Source: Meconema thalassinum
Lineage: Eukaryota; Arthropoda; Insecta; Orthoptera; Tettigoniidae
Length of the DNA: 64,000 nucleotides
Direction of reading: 5' to 3'
NCBI GenBank assembly: GCA_946902985.2
Contig: OX336388.2
Coordinates: forward strand, 230,384,467 to 230,448,466
The notes under the pieces are model-generated. The model searched no databases, was not told where the DNA came from, and saw nothing but the letters and a program-made list of their open reading frames with translations. The first letter of the stretch is position 1. The number at the start of each line of letters is the position of its first letter. Made by a program: the position numbers and the translations under genes. Shown here piece after piece: positions 49,980 to 62,744 of this stretch.

Positions 49980-50640
49980 GCTATAATTATCTTTATGCTC
50001 GACCCTGACTATTATATGTCTGAAAACTGTATCATAATGATGGTCATTATAACACTATTTTTCATTATGAAACAGTTTCTCCCACCAATCACAGCCCAAG
50101 AAACAGTTGTTTGACCAATTAGATGAGGAAACCTTCGCGCATGCGCTCAAAATCCAACATGTCTATATAAATTACAGAAAGTGCACCGTGCATATGTTCG
50201 CGTAAATAAACTGGTGAATATGAGACAAGAAATAGCACTGTACCTTAATATCCCCAACCCCAATTTCTACACAGCGCGTTGTTTTGAAACGACTTCGGTG
50301 ACATTTTTACTGAATACTGGTGCTCAATCTGCACGTATGGCATTGAAGCATACAGAGTGCATGCGTCGGTCGGCCAAAGAGCTTGGAAAACAAAGATATC
50401 CTACCCAGCGCAGCATCCGATCACAAAATCCTAGTGACAATCTCAACAGATATTTATGAATATTTATCTTAAAATTTATAATAAAGTTATAATTATCGTC
50501 GAACATAAACAGTCGTATGCAACTCGCCTATAATGGTAATTAAGACACTCGTATGGAAATTATAAAACTCGCATATGCTCGTTTTATAAACATACTCGTG
50601 TCTTAATTATAGCCATTTTAGGCTCGTTGCATAAAGTACT
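49980..50640 (+). repeat. Module A, diverged duplicate of 51245-52195, with foldback end
   Basis: Shares ttatatgtc-gaaaac, caaaatccaacatgtc, agaaatagcactgta and cagatatttatgaatattta with module B in the same order. The last 120 bp form a palindrome: tatgcaactcgcctataatg / cattttaggctcgttgcata arms (50515-50555 and 50591-50634) around the loop. Confidence 0.8.
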
Positions 50641-51244
50641 ATTGATGTATACCCGAGTGTTATACATATTATGATCATTTGGTTGCAATAAATTATTATT
50701 AAATAAGGTGCATTATCTCAAAACTTACTTCACCGATCCACATGAAAATTTTACAGTATCTTTATATGCGTGTGTGCATTACTGTGAAATAACACAGTAT
50801 ATAACTTGAGAAAAAATTAATTGTTTCAAAAACAAAGCTTATTTTTAAACATCAAAGAAAATTTTACAAATAATAAGTGTGAGGAACTAGAATCATGATC
50901 CTATGTTGAATTGAAAACCATGAAATTTTCTAGAAGTGTATTTAGTTTGGAATCTTCAACTTTGATAGTTAGGCGATAAATGTGTATCTTACTTATATAT
51001 TGTTTTTAAGAATTTATTAATTGTATTGTTAGTAACAGTAAATGTTATTGCCTTTACTGTAACTTAAGTATATTATCGTATAAAGTAGGAAATGGTGATA
51101 CATTTTCATAAGGACTAATTCAGTAGTTTGGGTGGTAGGATCATATTAAGAAACTGAACTGGTTTGTTGAACTATTCGGTTAACGCTACCTTAAGCAACT
51201 ATTTGAACTCCCTTTAGCAGTACAAATATATTTTATTTATGTTC
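50641..51244. other. No recognisable feature (AT-rich spacer between modules)
   Basis: Nothing supported. Confidence 0.4.
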
Positions 51245-52195
51245 GACAATGTCGATATGTAAATATTATATGTCCGAAAACAGTGTCATAATGGGGGTCA
51301 TAAAAGTACTACTTTTCATTATAACACAGTGTTTTTCAGCCAATCAGAGCTCAATATTTTCATTCATTGACCAATTTGGTAAGAATAGCTTCTAACATGC
51401 ACTCAAAATCCAACATGTCGGACATAAATTACATGATTTGAAAGTTGACAATGTAGCCTATATTGGATCAACCATTGTAGTTACAATGCATAAAGAAACT
51501 GGGCAATATTGCAAAAGAAATAGCACTGTAGCTTAATATCCGCAACTCCAAATTCTACACATTCGTAAGTTTTCGTCGACAATTTTAGTGAATGCTGTTG
51601 TTGACATCAACACACCAGAACGTCATGGAGGAAGCACGCGTATCACATTAGTTTCACGGAAATTATAAACCAGCTCTCTGTTCAGTAAAGGGAACTTTTC
51701 CGCCAGATGTCATAACTGTTCTATTTGGAACTCAATTGATTTGCTTTCCGTTGACATTCTATACGCATCGAATTTGAAGAATACATAGTTGATAATACGA
51801 TACATTTTAATTTTATAGCGTTTGTAACAGCCTATTTTGTTTTATTTGACCAAAATAAGAAAATAATCTAATATAGTGCCCGTGCGCTATCTGTTGGTGC
51901 TACATCAGAATAAACAATGTTGCAAAGCTTTGGAATTCGTTATTCGGTAGAGACTAAATGCTGAGGCCACACAATTCACGAGTAGAAAAATTCAACTGAC
52001 AGATATTTATGAATATTTATGATAGAATATATAATAAAGTTATAATTATCGTCGAACATAAACAGTCGTATGCAACTCGCCTATAATGGTAATTAAGACA
52101 CTCGTATAGAAATTTTGAAACTTGCTTCGCTCGTTTTATAAACATACTCGTGTGTTAATTATTGCCATTATAGGCTCGTTGCATAATGTACTATT
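51245..52195 (+). repeat. Module B, duplicate of module A, with foldback end
   Basis: Longer than module A in its middle. The terminal 190 bp (52005-52195) are close to identical to module A, including aagttataattatcgtcgaa and the palindromic arms (52066-52195). The coding-like frame of module A (50181-50459) is not conserved in B, so it is unlikely to be a gene. Confidence 0.8.
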
Positions 52196-52985
52196 TCTCT
52201 ATTCATAACGACGGAATTTAGCCGCTTTTGACTGCTACTTGGTGATTATTTAAATTCTATGTTGGCAACACTGGTTCGTCTTGATGGACCTGTAGTAAGA
52301 GGCTGATCCTCTTTAAAGAGTCCCTTTACTGTGGAACATCCCAATATTATATATTTTCTCCCCCCTTGAATTCCAAAGCTTCCTGTATAGAGAGGTAATC
52401 TTTCAATGTCAACTTTTGAAATGTAGAAATATCGTACATCGATTATCGAAGAACGAAGAAATGGAGTATAATATACAAGAGAGCATCATTTCCTCTTAAT
52501 ATTAAAATGAGAAAATTTATATCAAGACTTCAGAAAAAAAAAGTTTCTGAAATTCACTTCATAAAAATATTTCCAATTCTATAGGAAGAAAACGATGTGG
52601 TATTGGATGTTGTATCCGCTGTTGTTGTTCGTCTCTTTGCTTCGCCTTTTTTTATAAATAGAAAATGTAACTCCACGCAGATTCCTTTGGGAATATCGAG
52701 TGATGGAAAGAGAACTGATGCCAGCGAACTCTGCAGGGAAATAGAGTGAAGTAATGTGGGATTCTAATGTGCTCGTATAAATGATTATTGTAAGTATCGA
52801 AGACTCTGCCTCCTCCACCTCTTCCTCCATCCATTCCTTTCTACTTCCCGTCAATACAAGAAGCTTGCTCCGGAATTAAACTGTGCATATGCCAGTGCAT
52901 GGGAGGGAACATTCTTCCAGCTTCACTGTAAGTTTATACATACATATTAGGAATATTTCATATTTTCTTAGCTTTCCTAGCTTCT
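52196..52985. other. No recognisable feature
   Basis: Nothing supported. Confidence 0.4.
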
Positions 52986-52989
52986 TGTA

Positions 52990-55900
52990 ATCATTTCTTT
53001 TGATCTAGTTTTATTGTCGGTTATTGCCATAGTTACACTTTTTGTGATTTTCCCTATTTACTTTTATTGTTGGTAGATTCCTTCGTTTATTTTCGTGTGT
53101 GTGATTTAACTTTGTTAACTTCATGTAATTATTTTATCTAATTCTATTTTTGGTTGTCTCCTTAGTTTCATGTTTTATTTCCGGTTGTTCCCTTAGTTTC
53201 ATGTTTTATTTCCGGTTGTTCCCTTAGTTTCATGTTTTATTGTTGGTTGTTCCCTTAGTTTCATGTTTTATTTCTGGTTGTTCCCTTAGTTTCATGTTTT
53301 ATTGTTGGTTGTTCCCTTAGTTTCATGTTTTATTTCTGGTTGTCTCCTTAGTTTCATGTTTTATTGTTGGTTGTTCCCTTAGTTTCATGTTTTATTTCTG
53401 GTTGTTCCCTTAGTTTCATGTTTTATTTCTGGTTGTTCCCTTAGTTTCATGTTTTATTGTTGGCTGTTCCCTTAGTTTCATGTTTTATTTCTGGTTGTTC
53501 CCTTAGTTTCATGTTTTATTTCTGGTTGTTCCCTTAGTTTCATGTTTTATTGTTGGCTGTTCCCTTAGTTTCATGTTTTATTTCTGGTTGTTCCCTTAGT
53601 TTCATGTTTTATTTCTGGTTGTTCCCTTAGTTTCATGTTTTATTTCTGGTTGTCTCCTTAGTTTCATGTTTTATTGTTGGTTGTTCCCTTAGTTTCATGT
53701 TTTATTTCTGGTTGTTCCCTTAGTTTCATGTTTTATTTCTGGTTGTTCCCTTAGTTTCATGTTTTATTGTTGGCTGTTCCCTTAGTTTCATGTTTTATTT
53801 CTGGTTGTTCCCTTAGTTTCATGTTTTATTTCTGGTTGTTCCCTTAGTTTCATGTTTTATTTTTGGTTGTCTCCTTAGTTTCATGTTTTATTGTTGGTTG
53901 TTCCCTTAGTTACATGTTTTATTTCTGGTTGTTCCCTTAGTTTCATGTTTTATTTCTGGTTGTTCCCTTAGTTTCATGTTTTATTTCTGGTTGTTCCCTT
54001 AGTTTCATGTTTTATTGTTGGTTGTTCCCTTAGTTTCATGTTTTATTTCTGGTTGTTCCCTTAGTTTCATGTTTTATTGTTGGTTGTTCCCTTAGTTTCA
54101 TGTTTTATTGTTGGTTGTTCCCTTAGTTTCATGTTTTATTTCTGGTTGTTCCCTTAGTTTCATGTTTTATTGTTGGTTGTTCCCTTAGTTTCATGTTTTA
54201 TTTCTGGTTGTTCCCTTAGTTTCATGTTTTATTTCTGGTTGTTCCCTTAGTTTCATGTTTTATTGTTGGTTGTTCCCTTAGTTTCATGTTTTATTTCTGG
54301 TTGTTCCCTTAGTTTCATGTTTTATTGTTGGTTGTTCCCTTAGTTTCATGTTTTATTGTTGGTTGTTCCCTTAGTTTCATGTTTTATTTTTGGTTGTCTC
54401 CTTAGTTTCATGTTTTATTGTTGGTTGTTCCCTTAGTTTCATGTTTTATTTCTGGTTGTTCCCTTAGTTTCATGTTTTATTTCTGGTTGTTCCCTCAGTT
54501 TCATGTTTTATTTTTGGTTGTCTCCTTAGTTTCATGTTTTATTGTTGGTTGTTCCCTTAGTTTCATGTTTTATTTTTGGTTGTCTCCTTAGTTTCATGTT
54601 TTATTTTTGGTTGTCTCCTTAGTTTCATGTTTTATTGTTGGTTGTTCCCTTAGTTTCATGTTTTATTGTTGGCTGTTCCCTTAGTTTCATGTTTTATTTC
54701 TGGTTGTTCCCTTAGTTTCATGTTTTATTGTTGGTTGTTCCCTTAGTTTCATGTTTTATTGTTGGCTGTTCCCTTAGTTTCATGTTTTATTTCTGGTTGT
54801 TCCCTTAGTTTCATGTTTTATTGTTGGTTGTTCCCTTAGTTTCATGTTTTATTTCTGGTTGTTCCCTTAGTTTCATGTTTTATTTCTGGTTGTTCCCTTA
54901 GTTTCATGTTTTATTGTTGGTTGTTCCCTTAGTTTCATGTTTTATTTCTGGTTGTTCCCTTAGTTTCATGTTTTATTGTTGGTTGTTCCCTTAGTTTCAT
55001 GTTTTATTGTTGGCTGTTCCCTTAGTTTCATGTTTTATTTCTGGTTGTTCCCTTAGTTTCATGTTTTATTTCTGGTTGTTCCCTTAGTTTCATGTTTTAT
55101 TTCTGGTTGTTCCCTTAGTTTCATGTTTTATTTCTGGTTGTTCCCTTAGTTTCATGTTTTATTTTTGGTTGTCTCCTTAGTTTCATGTTTTATTGTTGGT
55201 TGTTCCCTTAGTTTCATGTTTTATTTCTGGTTGTTCCCTTAGTTTCATGTTTTATTTCTGGTTGTTCCCTTAGTTTCATGTTTTATTGTTGGCTGTTCCC
55301 TTAGTTTCATGTTTTATTTCTGGTTGTTCCCTTAGTTTCATGTTTTATTGTTGGTTGTTCCCTTAGTTTCATGTTTTATTTCTGGTTGTTCCCTTAGTTT
55401 CATGTTTTATTTCTGGTTGTTCCCTTAGTTTCATGTTTTATTTCTGGTTGTTCCCTTAGTTTCATGTTTTATTTCTGGTTGTTCCCTTAGTTTCATGTTT
55501 TATTGTTGGTTGTTCCCTTAGTTTCATGTTTTATTGTTGGTTGTTCCCTTAGTTTCATGTTTTATTTCTGGTTGTTCCCTTAGTTTCATGTTTTATTTCT
55601 GGTTGTTCCCTTAGTTTCATGTTTTATTTTTGGTTGTCTCCTTAGTTTCATGTTTTATTGTTGGTTGTTCCCTTAGTTTCATGTTTTATTGTTGGTTGTT
55701 CCCTTAGTTTCATGTTTTATTTTTGGTTGTCTCCTTAGTTTCATGTTTCATTGTTGGTTGTTCCCTTAGTTTCATGTTTTATTGTTGGTTGTTCCCTTAG
55801 TTTCACGTTTTATTTCTGGTTGTTCCCTAAGTTTCATGTTTTATTGTTGGTTGTTCCCTTAGTTTCATGTTTTATTGTTGGTTGTTCCCTTAGTTTCATG

Positions 55901-57222
55901 TTTTATTGTTGGCTGTTCCCTTAGTTTCATGTTTTATTGTTGGTTGTTCCCTTAGTTTCATGTTTTATTGTTGGTTGTTCCCTTAGTTTCATGTTTTATT
56001 TCTGGTTGTTCCCTAAGTTTCATGTTTTATTGTTGGTTGTTTCCTTAGTTTCATATTTTATTGTTGGTTGTTCCCTTAGTTTCATGTTTTATTGTTGGTT
56101 GTTCCCTTAGTTTCATGTTTTATTTCTGGTTGTTCCCTAAGTTTCATGTTTTATTGTTGGTTGTTCCCTTAGTTTCATGTTTTATTATTGGTTGTTCCCT
56201 TAGTTTCATGTTTTATTGTTGGTTGTCTCCTTAGTTTCATGTTTTATTGCTGGCTGTTTCCTTAGTTTCATGTTTTATTGTTGGCTGTTCCCTTAGTTTC
56301 ATGTTTTATTGTTAGCTGTGTCCTTAGTTTCATGTTTTATTGTTGGCTGTTTCCTTAGTTTCATGTTTTATTGTTGGTTGCTCCCTTAGTTTCATGTTTT
56401 ATTGTTGGTTGTTCCCTTAGTTTCATGTTTTATTGTTGGCTGCTCCCTTAGTTGCATGTTTTATTGTTGGTTGTTCCCTTAGTTTCATGTTTTATTGTTA
56501 GTTGTTTCCTTAGTTTCGTGTTTTATTGTTGGCTGTTCCCTTAGTTTCATGTTTTATTGTTGGTTGTTCCCTTAGTTTCATGTTTTATTGTTGGCTGCTC
56601 CCTTAGTTTCATGTTTTATTGTTGGTTGTTCCCTTAGTTTCATGTTTTATTGTTAGTTGTTTCCTTAGTTTCATGTTTTATTGTTGGTTGTTCCCTTAGT
56701 TTCATGTTTTATTGTTAGTTGTTTCCTTAGTTTCATGTTTTATTGTTGGCTGTTTCCTTAGTTGCATGTTTTATTGTTGGTTGTTCCCTTAGTTTCATGT
56801 TTTATTGTTAGTTGTTTCCTTAGTTTCGTGTTTTATTGTTGGCTGTTCCCTTAGTTTCATGTTTTATTGTTGGTTGTTCCCTTAGTTTCATGTTTTATTG
56901 TTGGCTGCTCCCTTAGTTTCATGTTTTATTGTTGGCTGCTCCCTTAGTTGCATGTTTTATTGTTGGTTGTTCCCTTAGTTTCATGTTTTATTGTTAGTTG
57001 TTTCCTTAGTTTCATGTTTTATTGTTGGCTGTTCCCTTAGTTTCATGTTTTATTGTTGGTTGTTCCCTTAGTTTCATGTTTTATTGTTGGTTGTTCCCTT
57101 AGTTTCATGTTTTATTGTTAGTTGTTTCCTTAGTTTCATGTTTTATTGTTGGCTGTTCCCTTAGTTTCATGTTTTATTGTTGGTTGTTCCCTTAGTTTCA
57201 TGTTTTATTGTTGGTTGTTTAG
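52990..57222 (+). repeat. 31-bp minisatellite, about 130 copies
   Basis: Unit: gttcccttagtttcatgttt followed by tatttctggtt or tattgttggtt, 31 bp. The first ~150 bp are degenerate; from about 53148 the units are nearly perfect. Variants (tttctgg, tgttgg, tttttgg with tgtctcc, ggctgctccc, gttgcatg) are patterned: mixed types to about 55.7 kb and almost only tgttgg types after, with recurrent short blocks suggesting unequal exchange. No spacers, so not a CRISPR. Confidence 0.97.
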
Positions 57223-57299
57223 TTTCAGGTAGTTATTGGTGATTTAGCTTTGGGACAACTTTGGCTACCAGATTCATATGCTTTTTCTTCTTTACTCGA

Positions 57300-58680
57300 T
57301 TCTAGGAAAAATTTTCGTGTTTCATATCGACCACTCTGATTTCAAGAAGAATGTAATCATCCCTATACCAAAGAAAGTGGGAGCTGACAGATGTGAAGAT
57401 TACTGTACAATCAGCTTGATTACTCATGCTTCAAAGATCCTGTCTAGAATAATTTACAAGTGGATGGAAAGAAAGACAGATAGAAACGAAGTCGGGTGAA
57501 GACCAGTTTGGTTTCAGGAGAAATGTAGGAACAAGGGAAGCTGTGCTAAGTCTTAGGCTGATTTTAGAAGGTAGAATAAGGAAAGATAAGAGAACGTTCA
57601 TGGCATTTGTAGACTTAAAAAAGGCTTTTGATAACGTTGATTGGACTAAATTGTTTGACATTTTGAAATCGATTGGAATAAAGTACAGGGATAGGAGGGT
57701 GATATACAATCTATACAGAAACCAAACAACAGTCATTCGAGCTGAAGGACATGAGAGAGAAGCTGGTATTCAGAAAGGTGTAAGGCAAGGCTGCAACTTA
57801 TCACCCATACTTTTCAATCTTTACATTGAACAAGCAATGAAGGAAATTAGAGAAAAATATAAAGTGGGAGTGAAGATTCAAGGAGAAATAATTTCATCTC
57901 TGAGATTTGCTGATGACATCGTCATCTTGGCCGACACGCCTGAGGATTTGAATGAAATTTTGAATTGTATGGACTCCGTCTTGAGGAAAGAATTCATGAT
58001 GAAAATTAATAAATGTAAAACAAAAATATTGGAATGCAATCGAAATAAATCAGAAACCTCGATGGACATCAAATTGCCAGGTGAAAGGCTAAAGGAAGTA
58101 GGAGACATCTGTTACTTAGGAAGCAAAATAACCAGTGATGGACGAAGCAAAGAAGATATGGGTAGGCTCAGGCAAGGAAAACATTTATACAGAAAAGGAA
58201 TCTGTTGACGTAGAATATAGATTTAGGTATTATGAGGTCATTTTTGAAAGCCTTTGTCTGGAGCGTGGCGCTCTATGGAGTGAAACTTGGACTATTGGCG
58301 CAGCAGATAAGAGGAGAATTCAAACGTTTGAAATGTGGTGTTACAGGAGAATGATGAAGATCAGATGGGTAGATAGGGTTACAAACGAAGAGATATTAAG
58401 ACTAGTGGGAGAGGAGAGATGTTTCTGGCGACTGCTAATGAAGAGAAGAGATAGGTTGGTAGGACACATATTAAGACACCCAGGAATAGCAAGCTTAGTT
58501 ATGTAAGGAAGGGTCGAGGACAAGAACTGTAGAGGTAGACCAAGGTTAGAATATGTTAAACAGATTGCCTCGGATGTAGGGTGTGCTAGCTATGTAGAGA
58601 TGAAACGATTAACTCAGGACAGGGAGGCATGGAGCGCTGCATCAAGCCAGTCAAAAGACTGAAGACTCAAACAACAACAA
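57300..58680 (+). pseudogene. LINE-beta 5, longest copy (reverse transcriptase to 3' end)
   Basis: Reads KKNVIIPIPKKVGADRCEDY, ISLITHASKILSRIIY, then after a frameshift at about 57497 KRTFMAFVDLKKAFDNVDW, IQKGVRQGCNLSPILFNLYI, LRFADDIVILADTPEDL (FADD at 57906-57917), MKINKCKTKILECNRNKS. A further frameshift follows near 58170, then KRRIQTFEMWCYRRMM, RWVDRVTNEEILR, RCFWRLLMKRRDRLVGHILR and a 3' end with (ACA)n. RT motifs are intact but the frame is broken at least twice and the 5' half (ORF1, endonuclease) is missing. The general layout resembles RTE/BovB-type LINEs; clade assignment is inference. Confidence 0.88.
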
Positions 58681-58834
58681 CAATTAGTCAAACTCCATAA
58701 ATCCAAAAAAAAGTCAAAATTCAAAAAAGGAACAATTAAAATAAGACAAAGAAAAGCTCAAAAAATAAACACAAACAATTAAAAGTAGTCAAAATTCAAA
58801 AAGAAAACATTCATTTTCCTTTTTCGTAGTCAGG
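58681..58834 (+). repeat. A-rich low-complexity sequence (TCAAAAT/CAAAAA)
   Basis: Degenerate caaaattcaaaaa phrases, continued beyond the SINEs at 59313-59630. Confidence 0.7.
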
Positions 58835-59045
58835 TTACCCTCCAGGTGGGCTTTTCCCACGGCTCAGCGAGAGACCTCACCTTTACCGCCTCTACGGGCA
58901 GTGTCATAGAGCTTGACATCGAGTCGTGGAATACAACTGGGGAGGCGGGACTAGCACCTCGCCCAGGTAGCCTCACCTGCAGAGCGAATAGGGGGCCTCA
59001 TGAGGGATGGGACGGGATGGGAAGAATGAGGGGGGTTAGACAATG
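58835..59045 (+). repeat. Probable SINE-like dispersed repeat
   Basis: ggttaccctccaggtgggc ... ctcagcgagagacctcacc ... acaactggggagg ... cctcgcccaggtagcctcac. The compact GC-rich text is unlike its A-rich surroundings and stops at gatgggaagaatgagg. No second copy in this window. Confidence 0.45.
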
Positions 59046-59312
59046 AAGATGAAAGGAGGCGGCCGTGATCTGACGGTAGGTACCATCCTGCCATTTGCCC
59101 GAAGACGAAGTGAGAAACCACGGAAAACCACGGAGGGCTGAGGTGGGAATCGAACCCACTCTACTCATTTGGACCATCCGAGGCTGAGTAGACCCTGTTC
59201 CAGTCCTCATACCACTTTTCAAATTTCATGGCAGAGCCGGGAATCTATAGTAACCGAGGAACTCTGGGGTTGCAGCTAACCACGCTGACCACTACACGAC
59301 GGAGGCGACCAA
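59046..59312 (-). mobile_element. SINE-C, tRNA-derived
   Basis: Minus strand: ggtcgcctccgtcgtgtag head, tagattcccggctctgcc, atgaaatttgaaaagtgg, CTCAGCCTCGGATGG, GTGGGTTCGATTCCCACCTC, ccgtggttttccgtggtttc. Inserted in the A-rich tract, which continues on both sides. Confidence 0.8.
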
Positions 59313-59630
59313 AATATAAAGAAGGGAAATAGTTGTCAAAATCCATAAAACCCAAAGAACAATCAAAATTTGTCAAAAAAGCTAAAAAGTAAAAAAAAAA
59401 AGTAAAAATACTTAAAATCTAAAAGAAATTTAAATTTATCAAAATAGACAAAAAAGCAATCAAAATTAGACAAAAAATAAGCTCAAATAGTCAAAGTCAA
59501 AATCCAAAAGGAAATCTTTCATAATCAGTCCAAATTTGTGAAAACCAGCTCATAAATTCCAAATAAATAAATTAATAAATTGTCAAAATCATAAAAGAAT
59601 GAAACAAATAATGATTCAAAAACAGTCTTC
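59313..59630 (+). repeat. A-rich low-complexity sequence
   Basis: Continuation of the CAAAAT-type tract interrupted by the two SINE-like elements. Confidence 0.7.
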
Positions 59631-59640
59631 ATTCTGCTAG

Positions 59641-60279
59641 TCTAGAGTGTGAAATGAGAGTTGACGTAAGTGGTATTTAATTTATTTTCAGTTTGTAGAA
59701 TCCCAGTCGTCACCGTTGCGAATTGCTACCGATAACAACGTTCCAATTACCGCGACCGTTCTAGGGTTAAAGAGGTTTGTCCTCCATGGTCAATGCTATG
59801 TTGTAGGCCCAGCAATGAAGCGCCATTCAATAAATGTATTCTTCCACGGTTGAAAGGATCTGCTATAGCGATACGAAGTACATTATACTTCTCTTTACTC
59901 TAGTTTTGAAACTCCATCACATCATTTTGTAAGATTTATAAGCAAAAAAAATCCCTTCACAATCTTCCTTTTTCTTCTCTCTTTTTTTACTATTTTTTTA
60001 CTTTGCCTTCCCATCCGAGAGGTCTCTAGACTGCTATCCCTGAAATTGTGGCGAGAGCCATCAATGGTGTTCTGATCAAACACGACAGGAGGAGAGCGCA
60101 AGCTATTGGTTCGTTTCAAAAGGCATTCACACAGGCTGGGTAATGAAACATTAAATATTCAGTGAAGTGGATCCCTCGCCCTTCTCTTAGCCTCCTCGTA
60201 CACTTGATGGTGCACGTCTCCAATACGTTCCTCTCTTGCACGCGGCTGGAACACTCCATCCAATCTTCATAATGGCAAA

Positions 60280-60319
<40 letters not shown>

Positions 60320-61200
60320 TCCGATTATTCCCCTTCAGGAGAGCGTGAGAACTTGAGCCAATCACAGCTTCACTTCCTTTTCCTCTCTTCTTTTCTTCCC
60401 TAAACCTCTTCATTAGTTCACTGTGCTTTTTCTTCCTTTCCTCTGTCCATTTTTCCCCTGGTGTATCTTTCCTTGAAACTTGTACAATTTTTTTCGTTAA
60501 TCCCCCTTAGGGGAACGTTAAACACAATCAATTTTCTTGTTCTTTTTCTGTCTCTTTCTGCTTTCTTCCCAAAATCGTCCCATATATCCACTGTGTTTCC
60601 TCTTTCTCTCTTCTGCACACTTCTTTCCTGTTTCTAGCCTCCTTCCTAATTTTGCAAAAAAAAAAGGAAGTATACTTATCAGAACTGTCCCCACCCCACT
60701 ATTAATTCAAACACGACGAACCCGAATTGAACGAAAATTGGCTCAGAGGTAGCACTAGCAAAGAGCACCTCAGTGTCATGTTTTATATTGCCGCCATCTT
60801 TACCAAAACTTAATGGCGGCCACTCAAATGCTCAAAACATAAAATTAAATTACCACCAAACTAATCATCGGATCTTTACCAACGTTGGTAAAACCATACC
60901 TTCGTGTTGGACGTGTCTTGCGCCCGAACCACATGGACATCAGGAGTGCCATTTCGGGATGGCGGCCGTGTGAATTATGCAAGCTTTATAATGCATACCT
61001 TAGGACCCACCAGTTCCGATTATCGAACCGAGAATGGTGTAAACTGTTCTAAAGGGCGTGGCCCGTTCGAAATTAAAAGTTAATATTACTAGCAGAAGTA
61101 CTCGCTCTTCGAACGGTCTTCGGTATTAGTAACCAGACGTTATCAATTGAGCTACTGTTGCAATGGTTAGGTGCTTGTCATTCCTTCATATCTGTATCAG
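59641..61200. other. No recognisable gene; (ATT)n at 60276-60320
   Basis: Pyrimidine-rich stretches at 59950-60000 and 60380-60650 and a perfect ATT microsatellite. No coding or mobile-element evidence. Confidence 0.4.
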
Positions 61201-61204
61201 AACG

Positions 61205-61320
61205 AAGTTAGTTTTCTTGGTATATCACAGACACTGTTAATTTAAGGGCCTTAAAATGCAGTTTTCGGAGACCATTTTTAAACTCCCTAGTTTTGTATCA
61301 TACATTGAAAAGCGCAACAT
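61205..61320 (+). repeat. Repeat S, partial copy 1
   Basis: gttagttttcttgg, gggccttaaaatgc, gttttcgg and ctccctagttttgt parallel the 3' part of S at 63880-64000. Confidence 0.6.
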
Positions 61321-61593
61321 ATGCTTTGGTTGTCTTTCTAGGATAATTTTAATTTTTCGCCTATTTTAGCATGTATTTTGAAAAGTTGTTCCCTATACCC
61401 ACCCTTCTATGAGAAGTACGGTGAAGAGTTTTATAAATGATTGGTGAATTGACTCATGGTTACAATACCTAATTTTACGATGCTCCAAGCACCCAAACAC
61501 GAGTTATAGGCGTACATAAACATAATGATATATCAACCACACAGTGTCAAACAAAACCACCTCTACGATGAGCCCGTTTGTCGACAAAAATAT

Positions 61594-62418
61594 TGTTACG
61601 TGCCACCCCTAGTGGCAAGTTCGTTAACTGGATTACGGTGGGTAGAAGCACAACACAATTGGTCCTTTTAAAGAAGTATAATTTTATTACAGGTCTACAA
61701 ACATACACCGTGCGCACTCACACACTGAGTCTCACTTCATAAAAGATTACTAGTCACTATTAGTTTCCACACTTAGCCTACTTTTACACCACTGTCCTTG
61801 CAATTTATGTTCTCTCTTTCCGTGAGGCGTTACAGTGTTCCAGCTCACACTCACACGTACAGTGTACGCAGGTTCTCTACAGCCTTGCACCTGCCACTTC
61901 ACTTACTTCCAGAGTCCTCTTGCTGCTCCTTGTGCGCTGTTGCTCGTCCCGTGTCGATCCCACGACCACGTCTTCCACGAAGCACCGCGACACCTCCAAG
62001 CACTCACAGTCCTGACTCAAAGTTTCACCATGGCAGTCAGGCTTCCACTCTGTTACCGTAGACGTCCAGTAATAATAGCTGTACTGCTCCGCACTCACTC
62101 ACTCGGCCACACTTCAATACACACTAGCACTGACCAATACTGTCCAATACACTCCCTCCTCGCCGCGGCTCGCTGGTTTATATGGGATCAGTCCCTGGCC
62201 TGGAAAGTTCTAAATGTCGCAACCTATTGCCGCATTGAGTCTGTTCTCGATGGCTCCACATCCAGACCATTCGCGCATTTTCCGACCGGCCCGCGTTGAC
62301 TCACAGGTGCTTGGTTATTGTGACTGCCGGTGGGAGGGGCCGAGGGGGTGTGGGAACTCTCTCTCTCTCGCTGCTGGGTCTGCCCAAGGCCACTATACAG
62401 CCACCTTGGTCTGTCACA
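61594..62418 (-). mobile_element. Solo LTR (Gypsy-like)
   Basis: Minus strand: starts TGTGACAGACCAAGGTGGC (62418) and ends GGGGTGGCACGTAACA (61594), i.e. TG...CA. It has CATATAAACC (TATA) at 62184-62177 and AATAAA polyadenylation signal at 61688-61683, about 490 bp apart. No primer-binding site, gag or pol adjoins either side, so only one LTR remains. The flanking four bases do not match (atat and atgc), so a target duplication is not supported. Confidence 0.75.
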
Positions 62419-62529
62419 ATGCCGCTCCCTCCGAGAGCCCACTGCCGGCCTGCGGCGACACGCAACAATATGATCAGTTAAAATGTGCTTTCAAACTAAA
62501 TTCACCTAACGTGTACTTCCTGATGTGAA

Positions 62530-62744
62530 AATATTATTGAAAACCTTATTGACGAAACGCAATATATGTCAAATAAAAACGGACCCTCACCGTTGTGGAT
62601 AGTCCTCACCCCCAGGAAGACCCCTTTAATAAATTATAAAGGTTTGTGGTGTATGAAAATTCAGGATTTGTAGAATGGCCCAAATTCCCAAAAGCTGCCA
62701 AAAACACTATTCAATTCATGAATTGTTGGTAATAATGTTGCTGT
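62530..62744. other. No recognisable feature
   Basis: Nothing supported. Confidence 0.4.

Noticed and set aside
50181..50459. 92-codon gene in module A
   Set aside because: The homologous part of module B does not keep the frame.
52990..57222. CRISPR-like array (31-bp repeats)
   Set aside because: Units are contiguous with no unique spacers and the context is eukaryotic.
61594..62418. Full LTR retrotransposon
   Set aside because: No second LTR, primer-binding site or gag/pol sequence nearby; only a solo LTR is supported.
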